A stretch of 64,000 nucleotides of DNA. Origin: Bacillota bacterium. GTDB taxonomy: Bacteria; Bacillota; Clostridia; Acetivibrionales; DSM-1351. This document shows, piece by piece, positions 44,805 through 51,671 of the stretch (position 1 is its first letter; every line of letters begins with the position of its first letter). A model generated the notes under the pieces. The model saw nothing but the letters and a program-made list of their open reading frames with translations, was not told the DNA's origin and made no database searches. Location of the stretch: contig JAEXOY010000030.1 of assembly GCA_023439045.1 (NCBI GenBank), forward strand, positions 62,001 through 126,000. Direction: 5' to 3'. Made by a program: the position numbers and the translations under genes.

Positions 44805-45179
44805 TTATTTCGCCAATGTTTTTACGCCTTTAGTAAAATAAAGAATATGGAATACCCAAACACATGCAAGCACGATTTGACCTACAAGTACCTCATGCAT
44901 CATAAAAAAACCTATCGACATAAGAATTGTAACAGTTATCATAACACGTATTTTTACCGCCCAAGTCATTCCTTGTCCTTTTACATAGCTCTCAAGGTTT
45001 TTCTTATATAGTTTGGTATTTACAAACCAGTTGTGAAGCTTTTCCGAGCTTTTGGCAAAAGAAAATGCTGCAAGTAATAAAAAGGGAAATGACGGAAGGA
45101 GTGGCAATACAGCTCCCACTGCACCAAGTCCTAGACCGATACATCCGAGGACAAGGAATAAAATCTTTTTTATTTTCAT
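44805..45179 (-). CDS. DUF454 (YbaN-like) membrane protein
   Basis: A 124-aa inner-membrane protein of the YbaN family, function unknown. Hallmarks are GCIGLGLGAVGAVLPLLPSF and FPFLLLAAFSFAKSSEKLHN near the N-terminus, then two or three further hydrophobic segments. The ATG at 45179 has AGGAGA 6 bp upstream; an upstream in-frame ATG at 45266 adds a hydrophilic stretch with no support. It is the last gene of a leftward set with two ABC half-transporters and a cytochrome-b-like protein, after a 187-bp spacer, so co-transcription is likely but not certain. Confidence 0.85.
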   Translation of the reverse strand: MKIKKILFLVLGCIGLGLGAVGAVLPLLPSFPFLLLAAFSFAKSSEKLHNWFVNTKLYKKNLESYVKGQGMTWAVKIRVMITVTILMSIGFFMMHEVLVGQIVLACVWVFHILYFTKGVKTLAK

Positions 45180-45280
45180 AGTTGGTCTCCTATTCTTTTT
45201 CTCATTCTTAGTTCGATTATGTGACTCATTGCAGTGATAGTGTGTAAGCGTATTATTCTCACTCATGTCACTCGTTGCAG

Positions 45281-45368
45281 GGGAATACTACTCTCAACAA
45301 TACTCCAGCCTCAAGCGAATACATACACATCTGTGATAGGGAGTGGGAATACTACTCTTAACTATACT
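45281..45368. repeat. 24-bp direct repeat between the ABC gene and the DUF454 gene
   Basis: GGGAATACTACTCT(C/T)AAC(A/T)ATACT at 45281-45304 and 45345-45368, differing at two positions. The second copy overlaps the stop of the ABC gene, so the spacer probably grew by duplication of that end. Confidence 0.6.
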
Positions 45369-47025
45369 AGCTCACTCTTCCATGCTCAACAGAGTAAACC
45401 TTGTCCACAATTCTCATAGTGGACTTACGGTGGGATACAAGTACAATAGTTTTGTTATCCCGCTCTTCTTTTAAAGATTTCAAGATTACTGCTTCATTTA
45501 AGCTATCGAGGTTGCTTGTCGGTTCATCAAGCAGCATTAGTGGCGCATCATGTAAAAACGCTCTTGCAAGCCCCAATCGCTGACGCTCTCCACCTGATAA
45601 CGTATCTCCCAGTTCACCCACAGGTGTATCATAACCTTGGGGCAGGCTCATAATAAAATCGTGTATTGATGCTTTTTTGCATGCCGCTTTTATTTCTTTG
45701 TCGGTAGCATCAAGTTTTGCAATTCTCAAATTGCTTTTAATACTGCCTTGAAATAGATGTGTTTCTTGCGTTACAAAGCTTATCATATCACGAAGGTTTG
45801 ATGTGTTGATGTCGTTGACGTTGGTATCTGAGATATTAACTGAGCCTTTGCCCACAGTCCAAAACCGCATTAAGAGTTTCAAAAGTGTGGATTTACCGCT
45901 ACCGCTTCTACCAATGATACCTACCACGGAACCTTTATCAATGTGTACGGACACATTGTCTAGGATAGTCTCATCCTTGTATGCAAAGGTAAGGTTTTGT
46001 GCTGAAGCACCTTTAAATTTAATGGTTTGTTTACCTGTTATTTCTTCAACAGCAGGGGTTTCATCCAGAATATCCAGCACTCTATTACCTGCTGCAAAAG
46101 TGTTTTGAAGTGTGCTACCAAGGGCTGCCAACGCGACAACTGGACCAAATGAACTCATAAGTGCAATTGAGGGAAGTAGCACACCCAAAAATGGTATACT
46201 TCCATTTTGGAATAACATTGCTGATGTAAATACCATTGCCAGGTCAAAAAGGAGAATTGCAGTATTTGTAACTGCTTGATTTCTGCCAGCAGTACGTTTT
46301 AATCTTTTTTCATCCTCTGATAAATCATCGGTTTGTTTGTTTATACTCTCAAGTCTTTTTTCGCCATAACCGTATTGTATAGTCTCTGAAAGTCCACGAA
46401 GGCTATCCAAAACATAGGCTGAAAGATTTCCTGACTTTGTGCGGAAATTGATGCCATCATCCCCGCTAAACTTCGACGTTAACACAGGAATAATAACACC
46501 AACGGTAATATAAGCTATAAACGCAATAACTCCAAGAATAACGTTAAAGCTTCCAATAAAAACACTCAGCATTGACGAAAAGAAAAATGCTATCACAATA
46601 GGAGAAATAGTGTGTGCATAGAAAACCTCAAGGAGTTCAATATCAGATGTAATAACTGATATCAGGTTTCCCTTATCCTTGCCCTCAAGCTTGGCAGGTG
46701 TAAGCTTGCGCAACGCCCTAAATACTTTGTCACGAAGAAGTGCCAATAGCTTAAAAGCTATAAAATGATTGCAGGCCTGCTCTGCATAACGAAGAAAACC
46801 ACGAAGTAATGCAAATACACAAACAGATATAAAGATAGCATTTATGGTCAGAGTAGTGTTAATATCCAAGATATTGGCTATTGCATATCCACCAAAAACT
46901 GTGATAAGTGTTGCACAGAGATGACCAATTAGCCCCATGGTAACAGCTAGTATCATATACCCTGTAAGTGGCTTAACCAGTCCAATGAGCTGCAGCATAA
47001 CTTTAAATCCACTTCTTTTTTTCAT
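45367..47025 (-). CDS. ABC half-transporter, CydC-like (second subunit)
   Basis: A 552-aa fused permease-ATPase. Six membrane helices lie in residues 1 to about 300; the ATPase domain has Walker A IGRSGSGKSTLLKLL, Q-loop VTQETHLFQGS, signature DTLSGGERQRLGLARAFL, Walker B LMLLDEPTSNLD and switch VSHR. It matches the CydC/CydD and related heterodimeric exporter group. The ATG at 47025 is chosen because AAGGAG in the end of the upstream gene is well placed; the gap to that gene is one base, so the two are coupled. Substrate unknown: thiols, heme-related compounds or siderophores are all handled by relatives. Confidence 0.85.
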   Translation of the reverse strand: MKKRSGFKVMLQLIGLVKPLTGYMILAVTMGLIGHLCATLITVFGGYAIANILDINTTLTINAIFISVCVFALLRGFLRYAEQACNHFIAFKLLALLRDKVFRALRKLTPAKLEGKDKGNLISVITSDIELLEVFYAHTISPIVIAFFFSSMLSVFIGSFNVILGVIAFIAYITVGVIIPVLTSKFSGDDGINFRTKSGNLSAYVLDSLRGLSETIQYGYGEKRLESINKQTDDLSEDEKRLKRTAGRNQAVTNTAILLFDLAMVFTSAMLFQNGSIPFLGVLLPSIALMSSFGPVVALAALGSTLQNTFAAGNRVLDILDETPAVEEITGKQTIKFKGASAQNLTFAYKDETILDNVSVHIDKGSVVGIIGRSGSGKSTLLKLLMRFWTVGKGSVNISDTNVNDINTSNLRDMISFVTQETHLFQGSIKSNLRIAKLDATDKEIKAACKKASIHDFIMSLPQGYDTPVGELGDTLSGGERQRLGLARAFLHDAPLMLLDEPTSNLDSLNEAVILKSLKEERDNKTIVLVSHRKSTMRIVDKVYSVEHGRVS

Positions 47026-47026
47026 A

Positions 47027-48760
47027 TTATGCACTCTCCTTTCCATAGTTTTCTAGTGCCTGCTGTGCGTTCCACAGCTTATTGTAAACACCTTTGTTTT
47101 TTAGCAGTTGGTTGTGGTTCCCTTGCTCTGCGATATTACCGTTTTCCATAACATAAATGTTATCTGACGCTACAACATTTGCAAGGCGGTGAGAAATCAG
47201 AATAACTGTTTTGTGCTTTGCAAGGTTGTGTATTTCGGACATAATATCGTTTTCACTTTCAACATCTATATTGGAGGTTGCCTCGTCAAAAATGTAAACC
47301 TGGCTATCATGTAACAATGCTCTAGCTAATGCTAAACGCTGACATTGACCGCCTGAAAGGTTTGACCCCTTTTCAGAGAGGGCTGTGTCCAGACCATTTT
47401 CACTTCTCACAAAGTCTGCAAGCTTAACTCGCTGTAAAACTGCCCAGAGCTCATCGTCGGTAGCGGTGGACTTACCCATAAGCAGGTTTTCTCGAATAGT
47501 TCCTTTGAACAAATAACTCTGGTGACTGATATAGGTGAAGTTCTCCATAAGTGAGGCTTCTGAAAGTTCACTTAGTTCCTTGTTACCAATGGTAATAGAC
47601 CCCGTATAACCTTTATTGCGGGCCATTAAAATAGCGGAAACTGTAGACTTACCACAACCGCTTTCTCCCACGATAGACGTAAAGCTTCCCACAGGGAAGG
47701 TCATATCAATACCGTGAAGTATCTCTCGCTCACTAGTATAAGAAAAATGTAGGTTAGAACATTTAATAGTGCAATCAGTAGGGATTACTTCATCTTTTTG
47801 CTCTGTTTCGGGGAGGTCCAGCAAATTGAAAATTTTATTGCTAGCAGCCATACCATTCATAGCAATATGAAAAAAAGAGCCGAGCAATCGCATTGGGATG
47901 AAAAAATCAGCAGAAAGCATAATAATCAGAAGACATCCTGCAAGCGTTACATGTCCAGCACGAAACTGTGTTGCTGCAAGGATAACGCCTAGTGCCGCAC
48001 CGCCGTAAGCGATTATATCCATAATTGTAATGGAGTTTAACTGCATTGTTAAAACCTTCATTGTTATCTTTCGGAATTTTTCAGACTGTTCGTTCATTTC
48101 ATTTTGCTTAAAATCATCTGATTGGTAGATCTTTAGAGTAATTAGTCCTTGTAAATTTTCAAGAAAAGTGTCTCCTAACTCGGTGTACTGTCCCCAATAC
48201 TTTGATAGTAGCTTCTTGGCCCAAGTCTGAACGCCAGCAATCGCAACGGGTATGAGTGGTACGCAAATAAGCAGAACAATTGCGGAAGGAAAGTTTACTG
48301 TGCTCAAAACAACAAAAAGAGTCAGAGGAGCAAGCATGGCATAAAAGAACTGTGGAAGGTATGCACCAAAGTATGTTTCCAATTGATCCACGCCTTCAAC
48401 AGCTACTTGCACAACCTCTGAGCTCTTTACTTTTTCATTATAGGAGGTACCCAAACGGAGAAGCTTCTTGTATATCTTCTCGCGCAGTATCTTTTTTACT
48501 GCTTCTGACGAAAGATAACTCATTTTTGATGCAAAAACCGTACAGACATAGCGTATGACAACTGCCATAAGAGCTATGATAATTGTTAATATAATATCCC
48601 TTGTTTGGGAACTCCTTTGGAACAGTTTTGCAAGTAAGCTGGTGATACTTGCCATCATCGCAATATTTGCAACAAGTGAGACCCACTGCAGTATTACATT
48701 GCCCGCTATATATTTTTTACTCTCGCTGACAGTAGATATCAGCCGCTTGTTTATCATCAT
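47027..48760 (-). CDS. ABC half-transporter, CydD-like (first subunit)
   Basis: A 577-aa fused permease-ATPase forming a heterodimer with the next gene product. Membrane domain at about 20-300 with YYGAYLPQFFY-like CydD spacing (here TYFGAYLPQFFYAMLAPL); ATPase with Walker A VGESGCGKSTVSAIL, signature SNLSGGQCQRLALARALL, Walker B YIFDEATSNID and switch ISHR. AAGGAGT precedes the ATG. It starts 13 bp after a small cytochrome-b-like gene. The ATGs at 48760 and 48757 are equivalent. Confidence 0.85.
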   Translation of the reverse strand: MMINKRLISTVSESKKYIAGNVILQWVSLVANIAMMASITSLLAKLFQRSSQTRDIILTIIIALMAVVIRYVCTVFASKMSYLSSEAVKKILREKIYKKLLRLGTSYNEKVKSSEVVQVAVEGVDQLETYFGAYLPQFFYAMLAPLTLFVVLSTVNFPSAIVLLICVPLIPVAIAGVQTWAKKLLSKYWGQYTELGDTFLENLQGLITLKIYQSDDFKQNEMNEQSEKFRKITMKVLTMQLNSITIMDIIAYGGAALGVILAATQFRAGHVTLAGCLLIIMLSADFFIPMRLLGSFFHIAMNGMAASNKIFNLLDLPETEQKDEVIPTDCTIKCSNLHFSYTSEREILHGIDMTFPVGSFTSIVGESGCGKSTVSAILMARNKGYTGSITIGNKELSELSEASLMENFTYISHQSYLFKGTIRENLLMGKSTATDDELWAVLQRVKLADFVRSENGLDTALSEKGSNLSGGQCQRLALARALLHDSQVYIFDEATSNIDVESENDIMSEIHNLAKHKTVILISHRLANVVASDNIYVMENGNIAEQGNHNQLLKNKGVYNKLWNAQQALENYGKESA

Positions 48761-48773
48761 ATTACATTACTCC

Positions 48774-49133
48774 TTACTTCATTTTTCTTATAAATACATA
48801 CATGTGAATTGCCAAGAAAAAGACTATTGCTATTGAAACCACTATATGCAACGCTGAAATCAGAGGCATGTGGTCATATATCAAGGCAAAGATTCCGCTA
48901 ACAAAGGCTACAACAGCTATCAGTAGAAGTGCTGCCTTCTTTAAGTCAAGCTTTTTTCCGCATGCTATTGTATGTGCAATGCAAAGCAATAAAAATATTG
49001 TAGATGCCATTTTGTGGATACCAACACCTGTAAGAGGTGCGCACATTGTCACTACAAAACTAATTATAAGTACATAGGTAAAACATTTTTTTGCTAAATT
49101 TGATGACTCTTTTTTGCTACAATTTGAGTTCAT
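48774..49133 (-). CDS. Small 4-TM protein with two His-X13-His motifs (cytochrome b-like)
   Basis: A 119-aa membrane protein with four hydrophobic helices. The second helix contains HKMASTIFLLLCIAH and the fourth HIVVSIAIVFFLAIH: in both, two His are separated by 13 residues, the spacing that binds two stacked b hemes in transmembrane cytochromes b. Each helix is followed by a basic Lys/Arg segment (GKKLDLKK, IRKMK), so both ends appear to face the cytoplasm. It resembles the DUF4405 group of small b-type cytochromes. The ATG at 49133 has GGAGG 6 bp upstream; ATG 49139 touches that site. First gene of the leftward operon. Confidence 0.8.
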   Translation of the reverse strand: MNSNCSKKESSNLAKKCFTYVLIISFVVTMCAPLTGVGIHKMASTIFLLLCIAHTIACGKKLDLKKAALLLIAVVAFVSGIFALIYDHMPLISALHIVVSIAIVFFLAIHMYVFIRKMK

Positions 49134-49199
49134 TTCCATCCTCCATAAAAATAAGTTTGTCTTAAATAATTACTTGTATCATCAAGTCAAAATGCACCA

Positions 49200-49319
49200 G
49201 TTAGCAACAACTAACCCTGAGATAAAATTAAGTAGTTAGTCATAACTAACCCCCTCAAACAAAAAACAGTTAGTCATAACTAACCCTTCAACTAAAAAAA
49301 ATAGTTAGTTAGTGCTAAC
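49200..49319. promoter_or_regulatory. Array of four GTTAG-N6-CTAAC palindromes
   Basis: Sites at 49200-49215, 49235-49250, 49269-49284 and 49304-49319, with start-to-start distances 35, 34 and 35 bp. Sites two and three are identical (GTTAGTCATAACTAAC); site four also contains GTTAGTGCTAAC. Site four covers the predicted transcription start and the others lie in the transcribed leader. Half-sites resemble the TTAG...CTAA of DtxR/IdeR-type iron repressors; MarR-type repressors also use such palindromes. The spacers are unique in sequence. Confidence 0.8.
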
Positions 49320-49326
49320 CAGCTTT

Positions 49327-49355
49327 ATTATATTATCCAATATTTTTTTTGTCAA
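49327..49355 (-). promoter_or_regulatory. Consensus promoter of the cytochrome-b/ABC operon
   Basis: Read on the minus strand: TTGACA (49355-49350), 17-bp spacer, TATAAT (49332-49327). Both boxes are perfect, so the operon should be strongly expressed unless the adjacent palindromes are occupied. Transcription would start near 49320. Confidence 0.8.
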
Positions 49356-49386
49356 CATAATTATTACAAATAAAGGAGCAGGACAT

Positions 49387-49425
49387 ATGGAAGGATATAT
49401 GGGCAGAATAGTTGAGGAGCGCTGA
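49387..49425 (+). CDS. Very short reading frame, 12 aa
   Basis: MEGYMGRIVEER with AAAGGAG about 9 bp upstream of its ATG, divergent from the operator array and followed by a strong terminator. It may be a leader-type peptide, the remnant of a lost gene, or chance. Confidence 0.25.
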   Translation: MEGYMGRIVEER

Positions 49426-49445
49426 TGTGAATAGAAGGTTTTTAT

Positions 49446-49481
49446 AAAATAAAAAAGAAGCAGCTGCTCCTTTTTTATTTT
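49446..49481. terminator. Near-perfect bidirectional terminator
   Basis: AAAATAAAAAAG pairs with CTTTTTTATTTT, enclosing the palindrome AGCAGCTGCT. It ends any transcript from the 12-aa frame and shields the promoter region from the right. Confidence 0.75.
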
Positions 49482-49499
49482 ATTAGATGATAACTATAA

Positions 49500-49590
49500 C
49501 ATAAAGTCTAATTATACATAATGTCTAACAATAGTATAGAGTCTAACTATAGTATAAAGTCTAACTATAGCATAAAATCATAACTATATA
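49500..49590. repeat. 18-bp tandem repeat, about five copies
   Basis: Units like TAAAGTCTAACTATAGTA run from the spacer into the 3' end of the small zinc-ribbon gene. The best copies are at about 49534-49571; outer copies are degenerate. Confidence 0.75.
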
Positions 49591-49765
49591 TATTTTGCCT
49601 TGGGTCTTCATTTACAGCTTTTATAGCATTGGTTCCTTCTAAAATAAGTCTGTGCCCGCAGCATTCACATCTGAAGGTAAGACCATTTAAATGTTCAATT
49701 TCTGATTCGGGTAAATTTAGTAGAACTCCATTACAAATACTGCATTTAATAGTACAGAATTTCAA
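49565..49765 (-). CDS. Small zinc-ribbon-like protein, 66 aa
   Basis: A 66-aa protein with two Cys pairs: C8-S-I-C11 and CECCGHRLIL at about 33-42, the usual geometry of a rubredoxin-like zinc ribbon. The TTG start at 49765 has AGGGGGG about 8 bp upstream, and no ATG is available. The last residues (YSYDFML) and the stop codon come from the adjacent 18-bp tandem repeat, so the C-terminus may vary between strains. No assigned function. Confidence 0.6.
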   Translation of the reverse strand: MKFCTIKCSICNGVLLNLPESEIEHLNGLTFRCECCGHRLILEGTNAIKAVNEDPRQNIYSYDFML

Positions 49766-49924
49766 TTTGCTTTCCCCCCTAATTTGGAATATTCATTAAT
49801 ATATGTCTCTGTATGAAAAAATATTACAGAAATTTTTCAAAAAGATACAATGAATATATTACATTATTTCCCAATTACCCCAAAGATAAATCGAACTACA
49901 AATAATGCCATTTCCGGCTATAAT

Positions 49925-49952
49925 CATATTTCAGTCCCAAACTGAATATAGT
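49925..49952 (+). promoter_or_regulatory. Possible SigE-type promoter of spoIIP
   Basis: CATATT 49925-49930, 14-bp spacer, AATATAGT 49945-49952, compared with the SigE pattern ATATT-N14-CATACAAT. SpoIIP is mother-cell expressed in Bacillus. The -10 match is only partial. Confidence 0.35.
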
Positions 49953-49995
49953 TTATATACATAAATAGGTATTCAAAAGCTAAGGGGGAATATTG

Positions 49996-51138
49996 ATGAG
50001 AGCTCTTTATAAGCAAAACAAAAAAACTGTTGCACTTCCCATAATGATTTGTGCGGTTACAGGCATACTAATTGGAGGCCTTTTCTATGGTATTCAAAGC
50101 AATATAGAAAATTTGGACAAGGCTTTCTCTCACTCATCGCAAATAGCAAATACAGAATTATTTAAAAAAATGTTTTCCATCATATTTAATTTGGATGTTT
50201 CAAATCCACTTTCAATATTAAAATCAAATAGCCCAGTTTTTGGAATATATGATGAGGAGGCAGCTACAGAGGATATCTCCGAAAAAGTTCAAACCCCAGC
50301 CCCTGCTGTATCAGAAAATAATTCCTCACCACAAGCATCAACTAATAATGCTAAACAGCAGTTTATAGAGGATGCAAGTTGTATTGTCTTCGAGGGAGAT
50401 GTTGAAAATGAAGAGATAAAGAACAATCCTATGGTTAGCAGTGGAGAAATACAAATAATTAATCAGACCAGTTATACCATTGATATCGATAAATTACTAA
50501 AGGAGCCTTTAAAAATAAAACCTGACAAAAAGAATTCGCAGATATTTATATATCATACTCATACTACAGAAAGCTTTTTAAAGGATCTAAATGATAAGAC
50601 TGTTGATTCAAGAACATATGATAATAAGTATAATGTCGTAAGGGTTGGCGAGGAACTTACTAAAAATCTAAAGAAGTACAATATTGGTGTGGTGCATAAC
50701 ACAGCAGTACATGATGCTGATTACAATAGTTCTTATGCAAATTCACTTAAAACTCTATCTGCCAATCTTAAAAACAACCCTAAACTTAAATTGACAATAG
50801 ATCTTCATAGAGATGCTATGGGGGACGAGAAGCTCAGAGTTGTTCGAAATATTAATGGCAAGGATGTTGCTAGAATAATGTTTGTTATCGGTACTGACCA
50901 GAAGCTTGAAAACCCTGGTTGGAAAGAAAACCTCAAACTGGCGCTTAAGGTTCAAAAACGCTTGAATGAAATAGCTCCTGGGCTTGCAAAGCCAATTTAT
51001 ATCAGTCAAAACAGATATAATCAACACCTTACTAATGGTTCTGTAATTATTGAAATAGGAGGAGACGGCAATACAATTTCAGAGTGTGTTGCAAGTACAA
51101 AGTATCTTGCCCAGGCCATTAACGATGTTATTTATTAA
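49996..51138 (+). CDS. spoIIP: Stage II sporulation protein P
   Basis: A 380-aa amidase/endopeptidase of the engulfment machinery. A signal anchor (about 12-34) precedes a low-complexity linker; the catalytic domain (about 165-380) holds IFIYHTHTTESF with the metal His, TIDLHRDAMGD and SVIIEIGGDGNTISE. It thins septal peptidoglycan with SpoIID. AAGGGGGAA lies 6 bp before the ATG at 49996. Gene order spoIIP - small membrane gene - lepA - hemW matches Bacillus. Confidence 0.93.
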   Translation: MRALYKQNKKTVALPIMICAVTGILIGGLFYGIQSNIENLDKAFSHSSQIANTELFKKMFSIIFNLDVSNPLSILKSNSPVFGIYDEEAATEDISEKVQTPAPAVSENNSSPQASTNNAKQQFIEDASCIVFEGDVENEEIKNNPMVSSGEIQIINQTSYTIDIDKLLKEPLKIKPDKKNSQIFIYHTHTTESFLKDLNDKTVDSRTYDNKYNVVRVGEELTKNLKKYNIGVVHNTAVHDADYNSSYANSLKTLSANLKNNPKLKLTIDLHRDAMGDEKLRVVRNINGKDVARIMFVIGTDQKLENPGWKENLKLALKVQKRLNEIAPGLAKPIYISQNRYNQHLTNGSVIIEIGGDGNTISECVASTKYLAQAINDVIY

Positions 51139-51298
51139 AATATGGAATGTTAAATATTAAAACTAAGTAGAATTCAGAAAACTCTCTATTTGCGTATTTT
51201 TACCAAAGTCTATTTATTTAAAAAAGTGGTAAAAATATTTACATGTGGTTTAGGCAATAACTGCGAAGTTAACATTAATACTTCCTGGGAGAGATTTT

Positions 51299-51568
51299 AT
51301 GTCAAGGACATCAAGGTGTAGGAAAGAGAGACAGCTTTATACTAAAATGATAGCTATATTTTTAGTGTTCTTTATTATTCTGCTAACAGGGATACTATTG
51401 ACAGATGTTAATACAAACCGAATAGTGTCAGGTGAGCAGGGGCATAGTATTGTAAATGTTATAGACACAGGGGATGATATCTATTCTCTTGAAATATTAG
51501 GCTGTAAAATAGATTTAAACCTAAAATATGTAAAGCGAGATTTGAGCAAATTGAGTGAAAGCGAATAA
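51299..51568 (+). CDS. Small membrane protein in the yqxA position, 89 aa
   Basis: An 89-aa protein: basic N-terminus (SRTSRCRKERQ), one transmembrane helix (about 17-36, MIAIFLVFFIILLTGILLTD), and a 50-residue extracellular part with one Cys. GGGAGAG precedes the ATG. It lies between spoIIP and lepA, exactly where Bacillus has yqxA, another small membrane gene of unknown function. I see no clear sequence similarity to YqxA. A role in sporulation is inferred only from position. Confidence 0.65.
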   Translation: MSRTSRCRKERQLYTKMIAIFLVFFIILLTGILLTDVNTNRIVSGEQGHSIVNVIDTGDDIYSLEILGCKIDLNLKYVKRDLSKLSESE

Positions 51569-51608
51569 TGACAACAATTATATGAAGGCGAATAATGTTA
51601 ACAATTAT
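51561..51608. repeat. 21-bp direct repeat before lepA
   Basis: GCGAATAATG(AC/TT)AACAATTAT at 51561-51581 and 51588-51608, two mismatches. The first copy includes the stop codon of the 89-aa gene. Confidence 0.6.
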
Positions 51609-51671
51609 TTTGCAAAAATTTGAATCTTGATATATACTTTATAATGTATTTTTTAAAACGGAGGAACATTG

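Noticed and set aside
45180..45366. N-terminal extension of the DUF454 protein and plus-strand frames in this spacer
   Set aside because: The extension is hydrophilic, lacks a ribosome-binding site and is not part of the family. The plus-strand frames are supported by nothing.
49200..49319. CRISPR-like regular palindromes
   Set aside because: Only four units of 16 bp with 18-19 bp spacers, variable centres, overlapping the start and leader of a good promoter, and no cas genes. An operator array fits better.
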